From Pholiota molesta (taxonomy: Eukaryota; Basidiomycota; Agaricomycetes; Agaricales; Strophariaceae), in NCBI GenBank assembly GCA_014925825.1, contig JACGCK010000338.1:1-37482 (forward strand): a stretch of DNA of 37,482 bases, written 5' to 3'. Position 1 is the first letter of the stretch; every line of letters starts with the position of its first letter. A model generated the notes under the pieces. It did not search any database and was not told the origin of the DNA. It saw only the letters and a program-made list of their open reading frames with translations. Shown here piece after piece: positions 23,060 through 34,052 of this stretch. A program made the translations under genes and the position numbers.

Positions 23060-23900
23060 GCCCTTGGCTCATTATGCAAACCGGAGGAAAGGCCCAAAGT
23101 TGGGACCATGCCCCAGCCTCATGGATGCTACCCAGAGTCGACACTCGCTATGGCCGCATTCAATCTGCACACGTTCAAGTGGCGAGATGTAGTTCTGCAC
23201 GTAATAGAGACGCGGTAAGAACTGACTTTCGTCACCAGTTAAACAATGGTTGGTAGTAAATCTTCGTGTTCTGAATAATTCCGTACACGTTCTTCATTGT
23301 TCCACCACATGTACATGTCAGCTTTGAAATTTTAGATCCCAAAGGTGTCCTCGTGCCGCGTACCACCTCGAGGGCACCGCATGGCACCAAGGGTTTGTCT
23401 TCAGAATCATATCGTTGCTACTCTAGTAATAGTCGACATCTATCTAGACAAAGCACCCATGAAAGTTCAAATTGTTCGACGTCTTAAGCTTAGAGTAACA
23501 GTAATAGTATCATACTTATTTTCGTGCGATAAACGGAAGCCAGAATCTGACTTGCATGGCTTCCGCTTTTCTAGGCGCGTTATCTATGAAAAAGATTGCC
23601 GCGGCCTTCGCTATGCAAATTGATGTATGAGAGTAATACGATTTGATTATCCGATAATCGCTTACATTATTGGTACCTTCTTCAAACGTCCCTCTTTCAA
23701 TATGTATCAGGTCACCACAGGAAAGTGCTATAAAAGCGCCCTATCTTCAGCGCTCCAAATTCATCCTATCATCCGCTTCTCTATTATTTCCCCTCGACCG
23801 ATTGGCAGAGCCGATACCTCTGGATCCATGATAGAGCGCACATTGGCCGCCCCATCGTTTCCATCTTTGATGACATTGACGAATCTCGACGCCGGTAAGT
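23060..23900. repeat. Tandem segmental duplication, copy 2, 5' block
   Basis: This is the partner of 19215-20110. After the TATA box the first exon is recognisable: in one frame RPIVSIFDDIDESRR against HPIISIFDDIDDLPR of copy 1, in another ERTLAAPSFPSLMTLT against ERALPTPSSPSLMTLT. A GTAAGT donor follows at about 23894, but no later exon like those of copy 1 is found. Copy 2 is probably a truncated pseudogene. Confidence 0.85.
23729..23738 (+). promoter_or_regulatory. TATA box, copy 2
   Basis: This is the second TATAAAAGCG, paired with 19961-19970. The surrounding 80 bases are also conserved, up to the exon. Whether it still drives transcription cannot be judged. Confidence 0.5.
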
Positions 23901-24884
23901 CGTTTCTTCTTCGATTGCCTTCTCCAAGTCCGCGTCCCATTTCCTCCTCCCGCTTTTATTGTCGGTGCATATAAGTTCGTCGTATTGGTCTCGTAAGTGT
24001 TTTCGATGTTTTTCTTTGCCCCCGCTGCGTCCGGGGTGCCAGCCATCCCATATCCGTCTCAGCAAGCCGCGGAGTCAACTCGTAAGCTTTGTTACTTTAC
24101 AACCCGTGTTATGAGAATTGACGTACTTATTCGCCGATTGCAACGCTGGACGCTCTTGTGTGGAAGGCCGAGATAATAGGTTCGCATCCGAGTTTTAAAT
24201 GTCCCTGCATCTCTATCACTGACTACACCCTAAAATGAGGAGGACCGTGCATTGCGGGACCCGATACACATTTTATTACTTATACCTAGTTGTAATAGTA
24301 CAATCATAAACCATTCCGGCTCAAAGAGCGACATCTAGACTCGAGTGTTACCGTAAGAATAGCCAGCGACAGCGAAAAGTTTATCCCAGTCAGCGTCTCT
24401 TGAGTCTTATTAATAATTTCACCCGCACCACGGACGCCACGAGCATGAGCACATAAAATTTTAATTATTGTGACCTTGTACAAAAAGATGCCATTGTTCT
24501 AATTGCATTGGCCACCGAGTGTCTTAGTCGGAATAAGCAGCTCCTTGTTGATGGATTCTTGCTCAAGTTTTCTCGCACTGTTTGACCATTCAGGAGATGG
24601 ACACACGTGGCGAAGCGCGCTGCGACACCGAAACCACACCGGAAATCCGATTCTTTCCTTGTTGGCCACTTAGATAACGATATCTACATTGTATAGTACT
24701 ATGTAAGGAGATAACCAGAAGCTCTAAATCACCTCAACACTATCGAGCGCGTTCTTGCGCGCTTCAGATCGTTGTCGGATCACACCGTTTCTGAATCGCA
24801 CGCTTCAGTAGGTGGAAATTCATGTACGAAAGGGAGAGTGAAGTTAAAAGTTAGATACGTACGAATGAAAGGCATTTCGTGATT
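23901..24884. other. Central part of copy 2, no gene
   Basis: A minus-strand frame at 23747-24065 only mirrors the conserved exon. The rest is AT-rich, with no exon chain. The gene body and the membrane-protein frame of copy 1 have no counterpart here. Confidence 0.4.
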
Positions 24885-26000
24885 AGAATCTCAGCCGCGA
24901 CAAGCACAACACATGAATGAAATGTGAGGAAGATGTGTTCAAGTGTTGTGCGGCTGAGGAGAATTCTGGGAGAATTCGTGATCAAGTTGTTTTTCACACG
25001 CTCACGCAAAATCTGAACCGCAAAGTTTAGCGCAGTTGGACCTCTGCCTCTGCCTCATCCTTACGCATCCTGCTCGCCCATAGCGGTCCCTACTCTGTCG
25101 ATATCCTGGACTCGCCATCACTGTTAGGGCCGTTCGTAGAGCCCTCTCTCGTCGACTGTGTGGGGAAAAGTTGAAAAGGGAGCCTTCGTGACATTGGTTC
25201 GAGCGCTGCGCGAGGTTCGTGTTGTCGGGATACAAACGAACGCCCATTGTTTATGCTTATTCGTCGCATAGCACGTCGCTACCCTCCTCGGCGCCCTTCC
25301 AAGAAGTCGAGCTTTACCGGCCGCAGCACAAGCTCACCCCAGGATACGTTCAACCAAAGTTGTGCTATGATCACGGCCCAGCTGTCCCTCATGCTGGCTC
25401 CCGACTCTCGACATCCATTCAAGTTCGCGCTGCCTTCCGGTATCTACCTTACGACTTGAAGTAACGCCGACGTTCGCCAGCCCGCCGACCACCGCTTTCG
25501 TCCACCTCCAACTCACACGAGCCATCTCGCCAGTACGATTGGCTGTTTCATGACGCCTCCACCCCTCAGGAAGTTCTCATGTCACTGTACGTTGAACCGT
25601 ATTGTTCGCCTTTTCATCTCTCCATTGCTCTTCTTTCTCCACCCCAACCCTATCGCTGACGTCCTTGCCCGCTTCAAGGCCATGCAAGCACCTCTATATC
25701 ATATTCCGAAAGCCGACGTGTTTTCCTGCCATCTCATGCGGTCCAGGAGCGACTCTGACGATCAACTGTTGAAGATGCGAGTCAAGCGCTCGCGCAATAC
25801 GAAGCCCTCCGCTCGTCCATTCCCATTCTCAACCATCGTCAGTCTGACAAAGTCAATTCGTAGCAATGGAAAGAAGAGGATAGACGCGAGTCGCGTTAAG
25901 TGTTCGGCGGGGTGAATCGCTGGTAACCCTCACGTTCCCGTCTCCGTCCACTATCGATCCCCTTACGTATCCTACCCAACCGCAGCCCTTGATCACGTCC
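24885..26000. repeat. Tandem segmental duplication, copy 2, 3' block
   Basis: This is the partner of 21520-22700. The most coding-like shared part is VEDASQALAQYEALRSSIP (about 25769-25825), against VEDAREAPVQVEAPCQLP in copy 1. Both run into stops soon after. An intron-like end with CCGCAG at about 25980-25985 is shared. This suggests a gene that is now decayed in both copies. Confidence 0.75.
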
Positions 26001-26433
26001 ACATCTCAAACGGGTCGTCCAGGCACCGCCCGCCCGTTCGCTCAGCCTATCGTGGCTGTATTCTATCGACCGACTCCGAATACCATACCTAGCTCGTTTA
26101 GTGTCCCACCAAGCTCTCAGCGCGCACCCATAACTGTTCGCACACCTCCACAGTCTGGATCTGCAGCACCAGGTCCATCGTTCGGCGCGCCGCAGGAGGC
26201 GCCGGTAGTTGCTACCAGACGACATCAATGTGAGTCCCATTTCGTGGTTCTCGCTCCGCACTTACCTCGGCTGTTGCAGCGCTGCAGTTCCTCGCCACCT
26301 ATCGCCCTCCAATCTCAACGCCGTTCGCATCCTACGTATAACGATCCGCAGGCTGTCGACGACGTCGATGACAACAGAGCTTCGCTGCTGCAAGACCCGC
26401 CGTTCGCCCTCGACCGACCACTCTCCTCGATGA
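25986..26433 (+). pseudogene. Possible decayed Ser/Pro-rich gene segment
   Basis: A plus-strand frame begins at 25989 with TSTSQTGRPGTARPF and is rich in Ser, Pro, Ala and Thr, as in a disordered protein. A GTGAGT donor at 26230 and a TTGCAG acceptor at 26279 could link it to SSSPPIALQSQ, QAVDDVDDNRASLLQ and DRPLSSM, but joining changes frame. The family is unknown. It may be the 3' continuation of the gene decayed in the 3' duplication block. Confidence 0.35.
26250..26400. repeat. Local diverged duplication, copy A
   Basis: This stretch resembles 26970-27120. Shared words in order are CTTACCTCG, the CTGC..CTCGTC/CTCGCC..TATC region, GATCTCGACGGCGTTCGC against AATCTCAACGCCGTTCGC, GTAACGAT against ATAACGAT, and GCTGTCGACGAC. 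The offset is about 715 bases. Confidence 0.65.
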
Positions 26434-26969
26434 CAAGGTGATTCCAGCTGCTACGGATGGAGGACGTCAGCCGAAGCTCGGATGGAATGGGGGGCAAAGT
26501 GAGGCGCCAGCGGACTTAAAAAGGGGCAAGGTACGTTTGAGCTCCGTGCGACGACATGTCAAGCTAACACCAAGACGGGCAGCGTCTGTACGGCGGCACG
26601 AAAGCTACGTGGCGTCTTACTACCCCGGACGCCTGTGCCCCGCGAATTTTCGCGCTCCTCACCCCGCGGCCTATCGATCTACACCATCCTCCGTCAGTGC
26701 ACGATCGTCTACGCCGCAATGGCCACGAGCTTCCGCCCACTGCGTTTTGCCTTGCTCTGGTACGGCTCTGTTGTCGCCGAGTCTGCTTCCCGCACAGATC
26801 CATGCCTGGGCGGTGACGACGACGCGGAATGGAGGCCGACGCCCTTCGAAGCGCCTGGGGCAACGGCGGGAAGTACAGCTGGCGTTTTTGTTGGATGCCG
26901 CGGAACTTGGAAGGCGTAGTTGGATGTTGGGGGGCAGACCGACGTGCGTCGCATTCGGGTATTTTCTAT

Positions 26970-27120
26970 ATGTGCTTACCTCGCCCATGCCCAGCTGCGG
27001 CTCGTCGCTATCTGCTGCCCTTCGATCTCGACGGCGTTCGCGTTGGCCAGGCACATTGGATGCGTGTAACGATGCGCGGGACCGTGGCAGCTGTCGACGA
27101 CATCGGCGATGATGGAGTGC
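26970..27120. repeat. Local diverged duplication, copy B
   Basis: This is the partner of 26250-26400. The stretch between the two copies (26560-26920) has an open plus-strand frame (26635-26919) with no known family. A decayed gene duplicated in tandem would explain both. Confidence 0.65.
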
Positions 27121-27263
27121 CATATGCCGCCTCTGGCTCTGCTCATGTGCTGATTCGACGAAACAGAAGTTCACAAGTGTCTTTGCGCTGCTCACAGTGG
27201 TATTTCGTCCTCGAAGGTTTGTTCGGCCCAGCCCCTGCTCGTGTACGCTCCTGTGTGCGCTAG

Positions 27264-30200
27264 CTCTGCGTCACCTCTTGGGTTCGTGGCTCTGTTGGTG
27301 GTGGTATGCACGACACGGATTATGATTGTCGTGCGTGAGGTGTGATCTGGAGGCAGATGTTCTGAGTGTTCTTGTTGCACGTCGACTGCGCGTTAGTATG
27401 TATCCTACTGTTGTTGGCTTTTCTTCCTGTATCTGAATTGAATCCTTATGTTGTGTACACTCTCCGCCCAGTGACGTGAGCATGTTGATGCGAGGTGAAT
27501 TGTCCATCGAGTATTTTTCGTTTTAGTTGGAGCTCAGACTTGTTATGTAGCACAGTCGTCTTTAGAAACTCGCTGGTATGATTCGTCAAGCTCTATGACA
27601 CGTCCTCTATGGCCTGTTGATATTTTGCCTGCATGAATTCTATCGGCTCCGTAGTACGAATATGCTATGTTTAGCCATTGAGCACCCGAAATACTGCCCC
27701 TACCTTCGGATTTCGTAGCTGATAGGTAATCAGTCAAATTCTGACACGTCATGCAGCCGCCAGCGTTCGTTTATGCAATGTCCATGGCGAGCGCATACGG
27801 AAGGCTGCGGAGTCTTTTTATGAGAAGATTAAGTATCTTTTCCTGAGATCGAAGAGTGTTGCGCGCATCGCACTTCATGAAATGGGAGCTCGCGAGCGGC
27901 TGCAATGCTGTGTCGGTTCCGATATCTCCACCCATCCCGCGCAATCATTGTGCTCCTGCCCCATGTTCCTTCCCGCCGCTCGGGGTTTTGATTACACGGT
28001 GTGGTGAAGCGCGTACGCAGCTACGTTGGATGGAACACGCATGGTGCGTTGCGGACGGGTTCATGGATGGGAGAAGGGAGATGAACAGGAGGCGTATGAG
28101 TGCATGCGCCGTGTTCTAGTAGATTTACTATGTGGTGTTACTGATAAACACGCGACGTGTATCTAACTGTGCTATTGAAGCATTGTAATATAATAATAAC
28201 GTCGTTTGTGTTAAGAGAACAATCATATCGGACCATGCCTACCCAAGACGAGGTCTATTCGAACATACTACGAAAAAAGCATCCATGGGATGCAGGCCAT
28301 CCGCAGCGGACGCGCACCTGAATGTACTTTCGGATACAAAGTAGAGGGCACGCAGCGCCGCCGCTCCAGAGCCTTACAATCTCGCTGTTCGCACACCACA
28401 CCCCCTCCCTGAGCCCCAGAAAACAACCCAACCCAACCCAAAACACGTAGCGCCCTCCGCCGCCCGCCCTGACGTCCGACGATTACGAAGGCCCCCGCGC
28501 GCACCGACACACCGTCTGCACATCAACCACCTCACCTGGCAATCGCACCGCGCACCGTGCGCGGGGCGCCAGCAGGGGAGCGGCAGGGCTAACGGGTACG
28601 TGCGCCCCGGCGCGGGGTGTGCCGCTGAGAGGGGCGAACGGAGCGCGGGATGCTGGGCGTGGGCCGGTACGGAGTGCGTGCGCGTGCACGAAGGAGGCGC
28701 GGTGTTCATGTCCGGGTCGATGCATCATGCCCCGTCGTCCTCTGGCGGAGACATCCGTATTGTAAGACAGTGGGAGTGTAAAAGAGCGGCAGAGGAGACT
28801 GACCTGCATACACGGAGGCGTCGCCGAGGTACCCTGTCGGTGTTGTTACTTCTCGCCCTCCTGCGCGCGTAACCCTCTCGAAGACGGAGTGCGATACCGG
28901 TTGACGTCGCGATGGAGGGCCAGTTGGGAGCGTACGTCGAGGTCCTGCTTGAATCGCGCACCGGGTGGAGCTGGAAGTTAGTGTGGTGGATGTCGCCGAT
29001 TCGCGACGCACCGTCCACGGGGCTGGGTCGGTGTACACGGGTGATTTGGGACGGGCTTGGGATGTGTGTTGTTAGTCGCGTAGTGGAACGAGTTAGATGA
29101 GCAGCACTCACCCAACCCACGAGGTCGCTGGCCGGCTCAGTGACGGAAGAGCACGTCGTTGGTGAGTGCTGCGGATTGTCATGTAGCGATCCGCGCAGGT
29201 GACGGGGGCATGGTGCGCTGGATATCGTGTCAGCGACCCGATCGAGTAACGGGGTACGCGGTTGTGTTGTGAGTGAGATAGACTCACTTTTCCTGCACCT
29301 TGGCGAGCTTCCCTCTCTATCCGTAGAGTACTGCAGAAGACCGTTCTATTCGCTAAGGCCGTAGAGCATGGTGTCCTGTCGCAACTTTGCATGTGAATGA
29401 AACCAATCCTCTCGCTCGAGTCTCGACGACTCGGGAGGCTGGGTAAGAGTAAGAGTTGTCGATGTTAGAGCAAGAAGAAGACCAGGGTGTCAGCAGTATC
29501 CATTGGCTTGTAGTAGCGGTTGTGGTGTAAAGAAGTTAGTGGGAAGGTAGGTAATGGCATCGCGGAATGGGAAGTGGGAGTACGGCGAGCTGGAGGCGGT
29601 GAGGACGAAGCAAGTGAAAGAGAAAGTTGGCGCGGATGCGCTGGTGAGATCGGCCCGACACGGGCCGAAAACGCACGGACCCTCCTTTATTTGTCTTTCA
29701 TCGTATGTTGTCCTCTGATCAGTGCGTCCGCGATATCACCTCGCTGTCTGCACCAAGCCCTGTGCGCTTCCTTCACGCCAGAGATCTGACTAGCCTCGTC
29801 ATGCCCTATACCCATTCCCGCTTTTCACGCTCGCTATGCCTCTGTCTAATCCGCCGCCCTCGCAAGTCACTCCCACAGTTCCTGGTGTCGACGTCACTAT
29901 CTACATACTATATCGGTGCGGTGGCCCTCCTTTTATTCAATCCCCCCATCTCTCTTTCTTCCTTTCCTTCGTTCTTCTCCTCTGCCGCCTGGTCAGCGTA
30001 GGACAGGACTGTACGGTGTTCATGCGCCCCGGATCCCTGTAGTGGCATCCGGTGGCGCAGAAAGGGAATTTCAAACCACTCTGTCCTTCGGATCCGACGG
30101 TAGTGCTGGGAATGCATGGTGCTGCTGCCCCGTCATTCGCGCGCCTCACGCGACAATGCTCTTGTTCTCCTGCCATTCTCATGACAGCGGGGCCTTGAAT

Positions 30201-32375
30201 GACCGTCGAATTGGTTTTATTTCATTTACTTTTTAACTATATATTTCTTCTAGAAAAAATATTTTCCCCAGCTGCCACCCAGCGCGCATTGCGCATCTAT
30301 TTTCTCGGCTCAGCTTTTGTTGGGTCGCTACTTACCTAGCGCAGCCGTTCTGGTTTCCTCGCCCACGCCAAGGGCCTGCTGGCAGGTGATGCATGTGTCG
30401 TCTCCTCTGATACTCGTATCTATACCGGTGTATACGAGATTGGACACCTCGCATAATCAGCTATGACACGGGCCCCTGGCATGGGTCGACGTAGTACCCA
30501 CACGGAGTCTAGGGAACAAAGAAGACGGCGCCAGACCGGTCCTCTGTGTGCGGTCACTACGGTGTCGATACAACTCCTGACTCCTTATCCTACCATATAC
30601 ATCACCGAGTGCCAACACCATCTACGTGCATGTGCATATCGACGCCCTCCCGTGCCTCCCCGACGCGTCCCCGTTCCATCCGAATTCCGCGGCCCTGCGA
30701 GGCTGCGTGCGCACGATGCGGCGGCGTCGCAGTGGACCTGGAGCGCGGTGCGGACGCCGTGTCTATAGACTCTTCCGTCATCGCCATCGTCATCCTCTCC
30801 CCCTCCCGTGTTCGACTCCCTCCTGCATGCGCCCGCTGTCGTCGTCAGACTGACTGGTGTTCATCAACAGGGGCGCACACGCCAACCATTTGACAGTGGG
30901 TACCCGTGATGTGTACATGCATCGCCGTACACCCGCTGCCAATGGATCATGGTCAGTGGATAAGAGGCCCCTTGTTGATCCATTGCTCGTGTGCTGCTGC
31001 CGTCGTGTGGGTGCGGTCGTAGTGTATATGCATCATCGCTGACCGTCGATGTTGATGGGCCTACACCACACCGATCGCGGATGTCGCAGATGGTACGAGG
31101 TTCCCGTGTGATTGATTTTGTCTTTTACATACTAGGATTACTGACAAGGGGCGTGTACGTAGGACGAAACGAACGAATGGGCAGCGTAGTGATCCATGAT
31201 AATCCTCCCTGCTGGAATGCACGCGCAGTGTTCGCTCTGAACAATAACGTGCGTAACCGACTGACTACTCCACAAACTTGAATACGTGCATTCGGAATGC
31301 TACAGATACCACGGATAGCCTTGTCCCCTAGATCGCAACCCACATACAGTTCATCGACCCATCATGCGCTGCGCGCGACACCGTATCCTATCATAACCTT
31401 GGATAGGCGAGGATACGGGATCCGAATCCATTTTTCGTTTTGGATATGCAAGTACAGTTCCGTCCTACGGGCCCTACAGGAGCCGACAGGAGCGGCGGAC
31501 GAGTATGCGGATCCGTACAGAAGAAGGCTGACGCGCGGACGACCGGGTGAGATTGAGATGGGCGGGGAGCCCACCGACGGCGTTCTCATGATCACGGCGC
31601 GCGACGCATCCCCTCGCCCTCTGGGTCCTCCGTGCCCGCGACGTCATCGCTGGTGGAGAATTGAATGCGTAGAAGTAAGCAAGAGACGAAGTCAGGGCTG
31701 GCATGTAGTAGCTGCCTACCGCATGTGTAATCGTCACTCGATAAGTGACAACGCCCCTGCCTCGTCAGCGAGTGCTGGGATTCATACCGCGAGCTGCGAT
31801 GGTGATGGGTCTACGCTGTTCAGTGCCTTCGGCGGATAACGAGATGCGCTGCTTCATGCAGCAAGCTCACCCCATGACCGCCAATTCCTCTGTCGATGTC
31901 TGCTTATCTCCGCGCCTCAATGGGATGAGGGATATCCATGGCGCATTGGGCACGGAAACGCAGCACACGATGAGGTCGTCCCGCATGTCGACCGCTTGTC
32001 GACCGCTGACGTGGCGAAGCGGTTGGCATGAACGCGAAGTTCTTCCCGTGGCATTCAGTGGACGTGTGAGGGATACCGTGGGCACCCGGATGAGAGTGCT
32101 TTATGAGTATCAAGAGTGCGGTGTGAGCCCCAGTGAGAAGGGCAGAAAGCCAGATCGAACCAAACACAACAAAATATAGATGATTTTATTTGGCTTGACA
32201 AGTTGACATCCGGACCACTTCTCGATGTCGAACGACAATAGATCAAGTAAAGTCAAGCATTATCGAGTAATCTATAAGTACAGGTGCATTCTAATCTAGC
32301 AGAATCAATTCAAACCTCACGACCTCTCTACAGCCGGATCGAGCGGAATACAACTGCAATGCCCAGTGTTATCGA
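27264..32375. other. About 5.1 kb without a supported gene
   Basis: All frames longer than 80 codons overlap other frames on the opposite strand and none shows a family motif. Bases 28290-29050 are clearly more GC-rich than the neighbours, which lengthens chance ORFs there. I could not find a splice chain, long terminal repeats or terminal inverted repeats. Genes unlike known families could be missed. Confidence 0.35.
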
Positions 32376-32454
32376 GCGAAATCGAGCAAAAGATAACACA
32401 AGTCACGGAGAGGATGGAGCAGATGCGAAGTCGAGTGAGATCCAGCGAAATCCA

Positions 32455-32614
32455 GCGAGTTACAGTGGTTTCAAATGAGTTATAGCAGTTTCGGGCGAAT
32501 TGCAGTGGTTCTGACGTGGAACAGATTCGAAGGCCGATAGTCGAGCGAGTTCGAGTTGGTTACAGTGGTTGCGAGTGAATTATGGCGTTTCCAAGCGAAT
32601 TATGGCGATTTCGG
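32455..32614. repeat. Degenerate 20-base minisatellite
   Basis: Units of 20 bases run at 32455-32514 (three) and 32575-32614 (two), with a disturbed stretch between. The unit is close to GCGAATTAYRGYGGTTTCGR. Similar GAGCGAAATC words continue back to about 32370. It is non-coding. Confidence 0.75.
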
Positions 32615-32900
32615 TATTGGTGTGGCCCGTGTAAGATAAAGGAACTATATATATTATATTGTGAGTTGGTTATCAACTCACTCCCGGAACAGGCTTTTGG
32701 GCCCGTAGGGCCCCAGGGAAGCATGGCGTCCTCCCGAAACCACCTGGTGCCTCTTCAGAATAAAATTTCCTACCGGCACCATATGCTTACATAATGGCAC
32801 CATCACCCTGGGAACCCACAGACACCCATCTATAGGCCAAATACGCCATTTTGGACTGTTTTGCCCGGTGCCTACTGATGCCATCACCTACCCCTCTGAA

Positions 32901-32945
32901 AATCTTTCAGGACAGAAGAAAACATCTTTCTCTTCAGGCACCATC
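32901..32945. repeat. 45-base direct repeat, copy 1
   Basis: This matches 33071-33113 (AATYTTTCAGRACAGAAGAA, then ACATC, CTTCAGGCACCAT). The word GGCACCAT also recurs near 32776 and 32796. The unit is non-coding. Confidence 0.65.
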
Positions 32946-33070
32946 AAAAATGGTGGCGACACCATCAAAATTGCACCTGCACGGGCCATATTACTGGTTT
33001 TGCCACCTAAAATAGGCAATATTCCCTGTCTGCTCTGGTGTCCACCCAAAACATGACCGATCAGTCTCAA

Positions 33071-33113
33071 AATTTTCAGAACAGAAGAACACATCATTTG
33101 CTTCAGGCACCAT
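33071..33113. repeat. 45-base direct repeat, copy 2
   Basis: This is the partner of 32901-32945, offset by 170 bases. Bases between the two copies are not obviously duplicated. Confidence 0.65.
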
Positions 33114-33860
33114 TAGTAGTAGCTGTAAAGTAGTAGGTAGTTTTGGTCGGAAGAAATTTTTCAGTTTTGACCATTTGGATCGATTAGGGATGTGATAAGG
33201 ATGTCCCATGCCAAAAATGAGCGAGATCGGCGGTCCCGTTCTCGAGATATGGCAGGGGGTGGGGGAGGAGGAGGGGTATATGCAAGATATTCAGGAATGG
33301 GCCGTCAATGTAAAATTTGGTATCAACAGACTCGTATGACCTCGTAGACTAAGGAAAAGTAGGTTTTGTGGGTGAGGAGGCCACCCTGAATATCTTTGGG
33401 TGGGGGGGCGGAGGGTGTGTACTGATCTAGTCTAAAGATATTCAGGAAGCATGTTGGGGGTTCCAAAACTGGTTTTCCATCACCAGGTATATTGGGGGAA
33501 CCTATTGGTATCTGTTTTGGAGCTCCCTGATGTGTCCTGAGTATTCTAGGGCAGGGGGAGGAGACGACCTGGCGGGAGAGTTGTCGGGAACGTCGGCGAG
33601 TGGTTTGTATGCTGAATAATGATTATATTATAATCAACTAGATTAGGGGAACTCACTCCATTCTTATTTGGGTCACTGGATGTAGTCCCGACAAGGAGAA
33701 GGTAGCGGGCGCGCCGGGAAAGCGGCGAAAATGCGGCGACATGTCGCCGACAGCTGACGTGACCAGAGTGGTAAGACAATTTTTGGAAATGTTGTGTGCT
33801 GACTTATCACAGTAAACGCGGCAAGGTGTATTTGCGATGAGGTACTTGTATGTGCAGTGC
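33114..33860. other. Subtelomeric spacer, G-rich in part
   Basis: No gene is seen. G-rich runs lie at 33251-33276 and 33397-33416. GATATTCAGGAA occurs twice, near 33285 and 33437. The 3' end of the telomere-side gene lies beyond this spacer. Confidence 0.4.
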
Positions 33861-33909
33861 ACTGTCTGGCGGCCCGATCACCGGCAGCGGAAAGTGCTAA
33901 GCTATGCTT

Positions 33910-33987
33910 TTCGCCATGTGCGCCAAGTCTATATTTGGCAAGGCGGGCCGATCACGATTCGCCATGCACTCTCGGTCTATATTTGGC
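33910..33987. repeat. 48-base direct repeat pair
   Basis: Bases 33910-33939 and 33958-33987 share TTCGCCATG and GTCTATATTTGGC at a 48-base offset. SCCGATCAC words also recur nearby (about 33873 and 33948). It lies just downstream of the minus-strand gene that ends at 34053. Confidence 0.65.
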
Positions 33988-34052
33988 GACGCGCGGCGGG
34001 AAAAGGTCGGCAAGTCGCCATGTGCGGCGAAAATTGAAAACAAGTAAAATTA

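Noticed and set aside
28483..29120. Several overlapping minus-strand frames of 100-130 codons
   Set aside because: They overlap each other and a plus-strand frame in a GC-rich stretch and carry no recognisable domain or splice chain.
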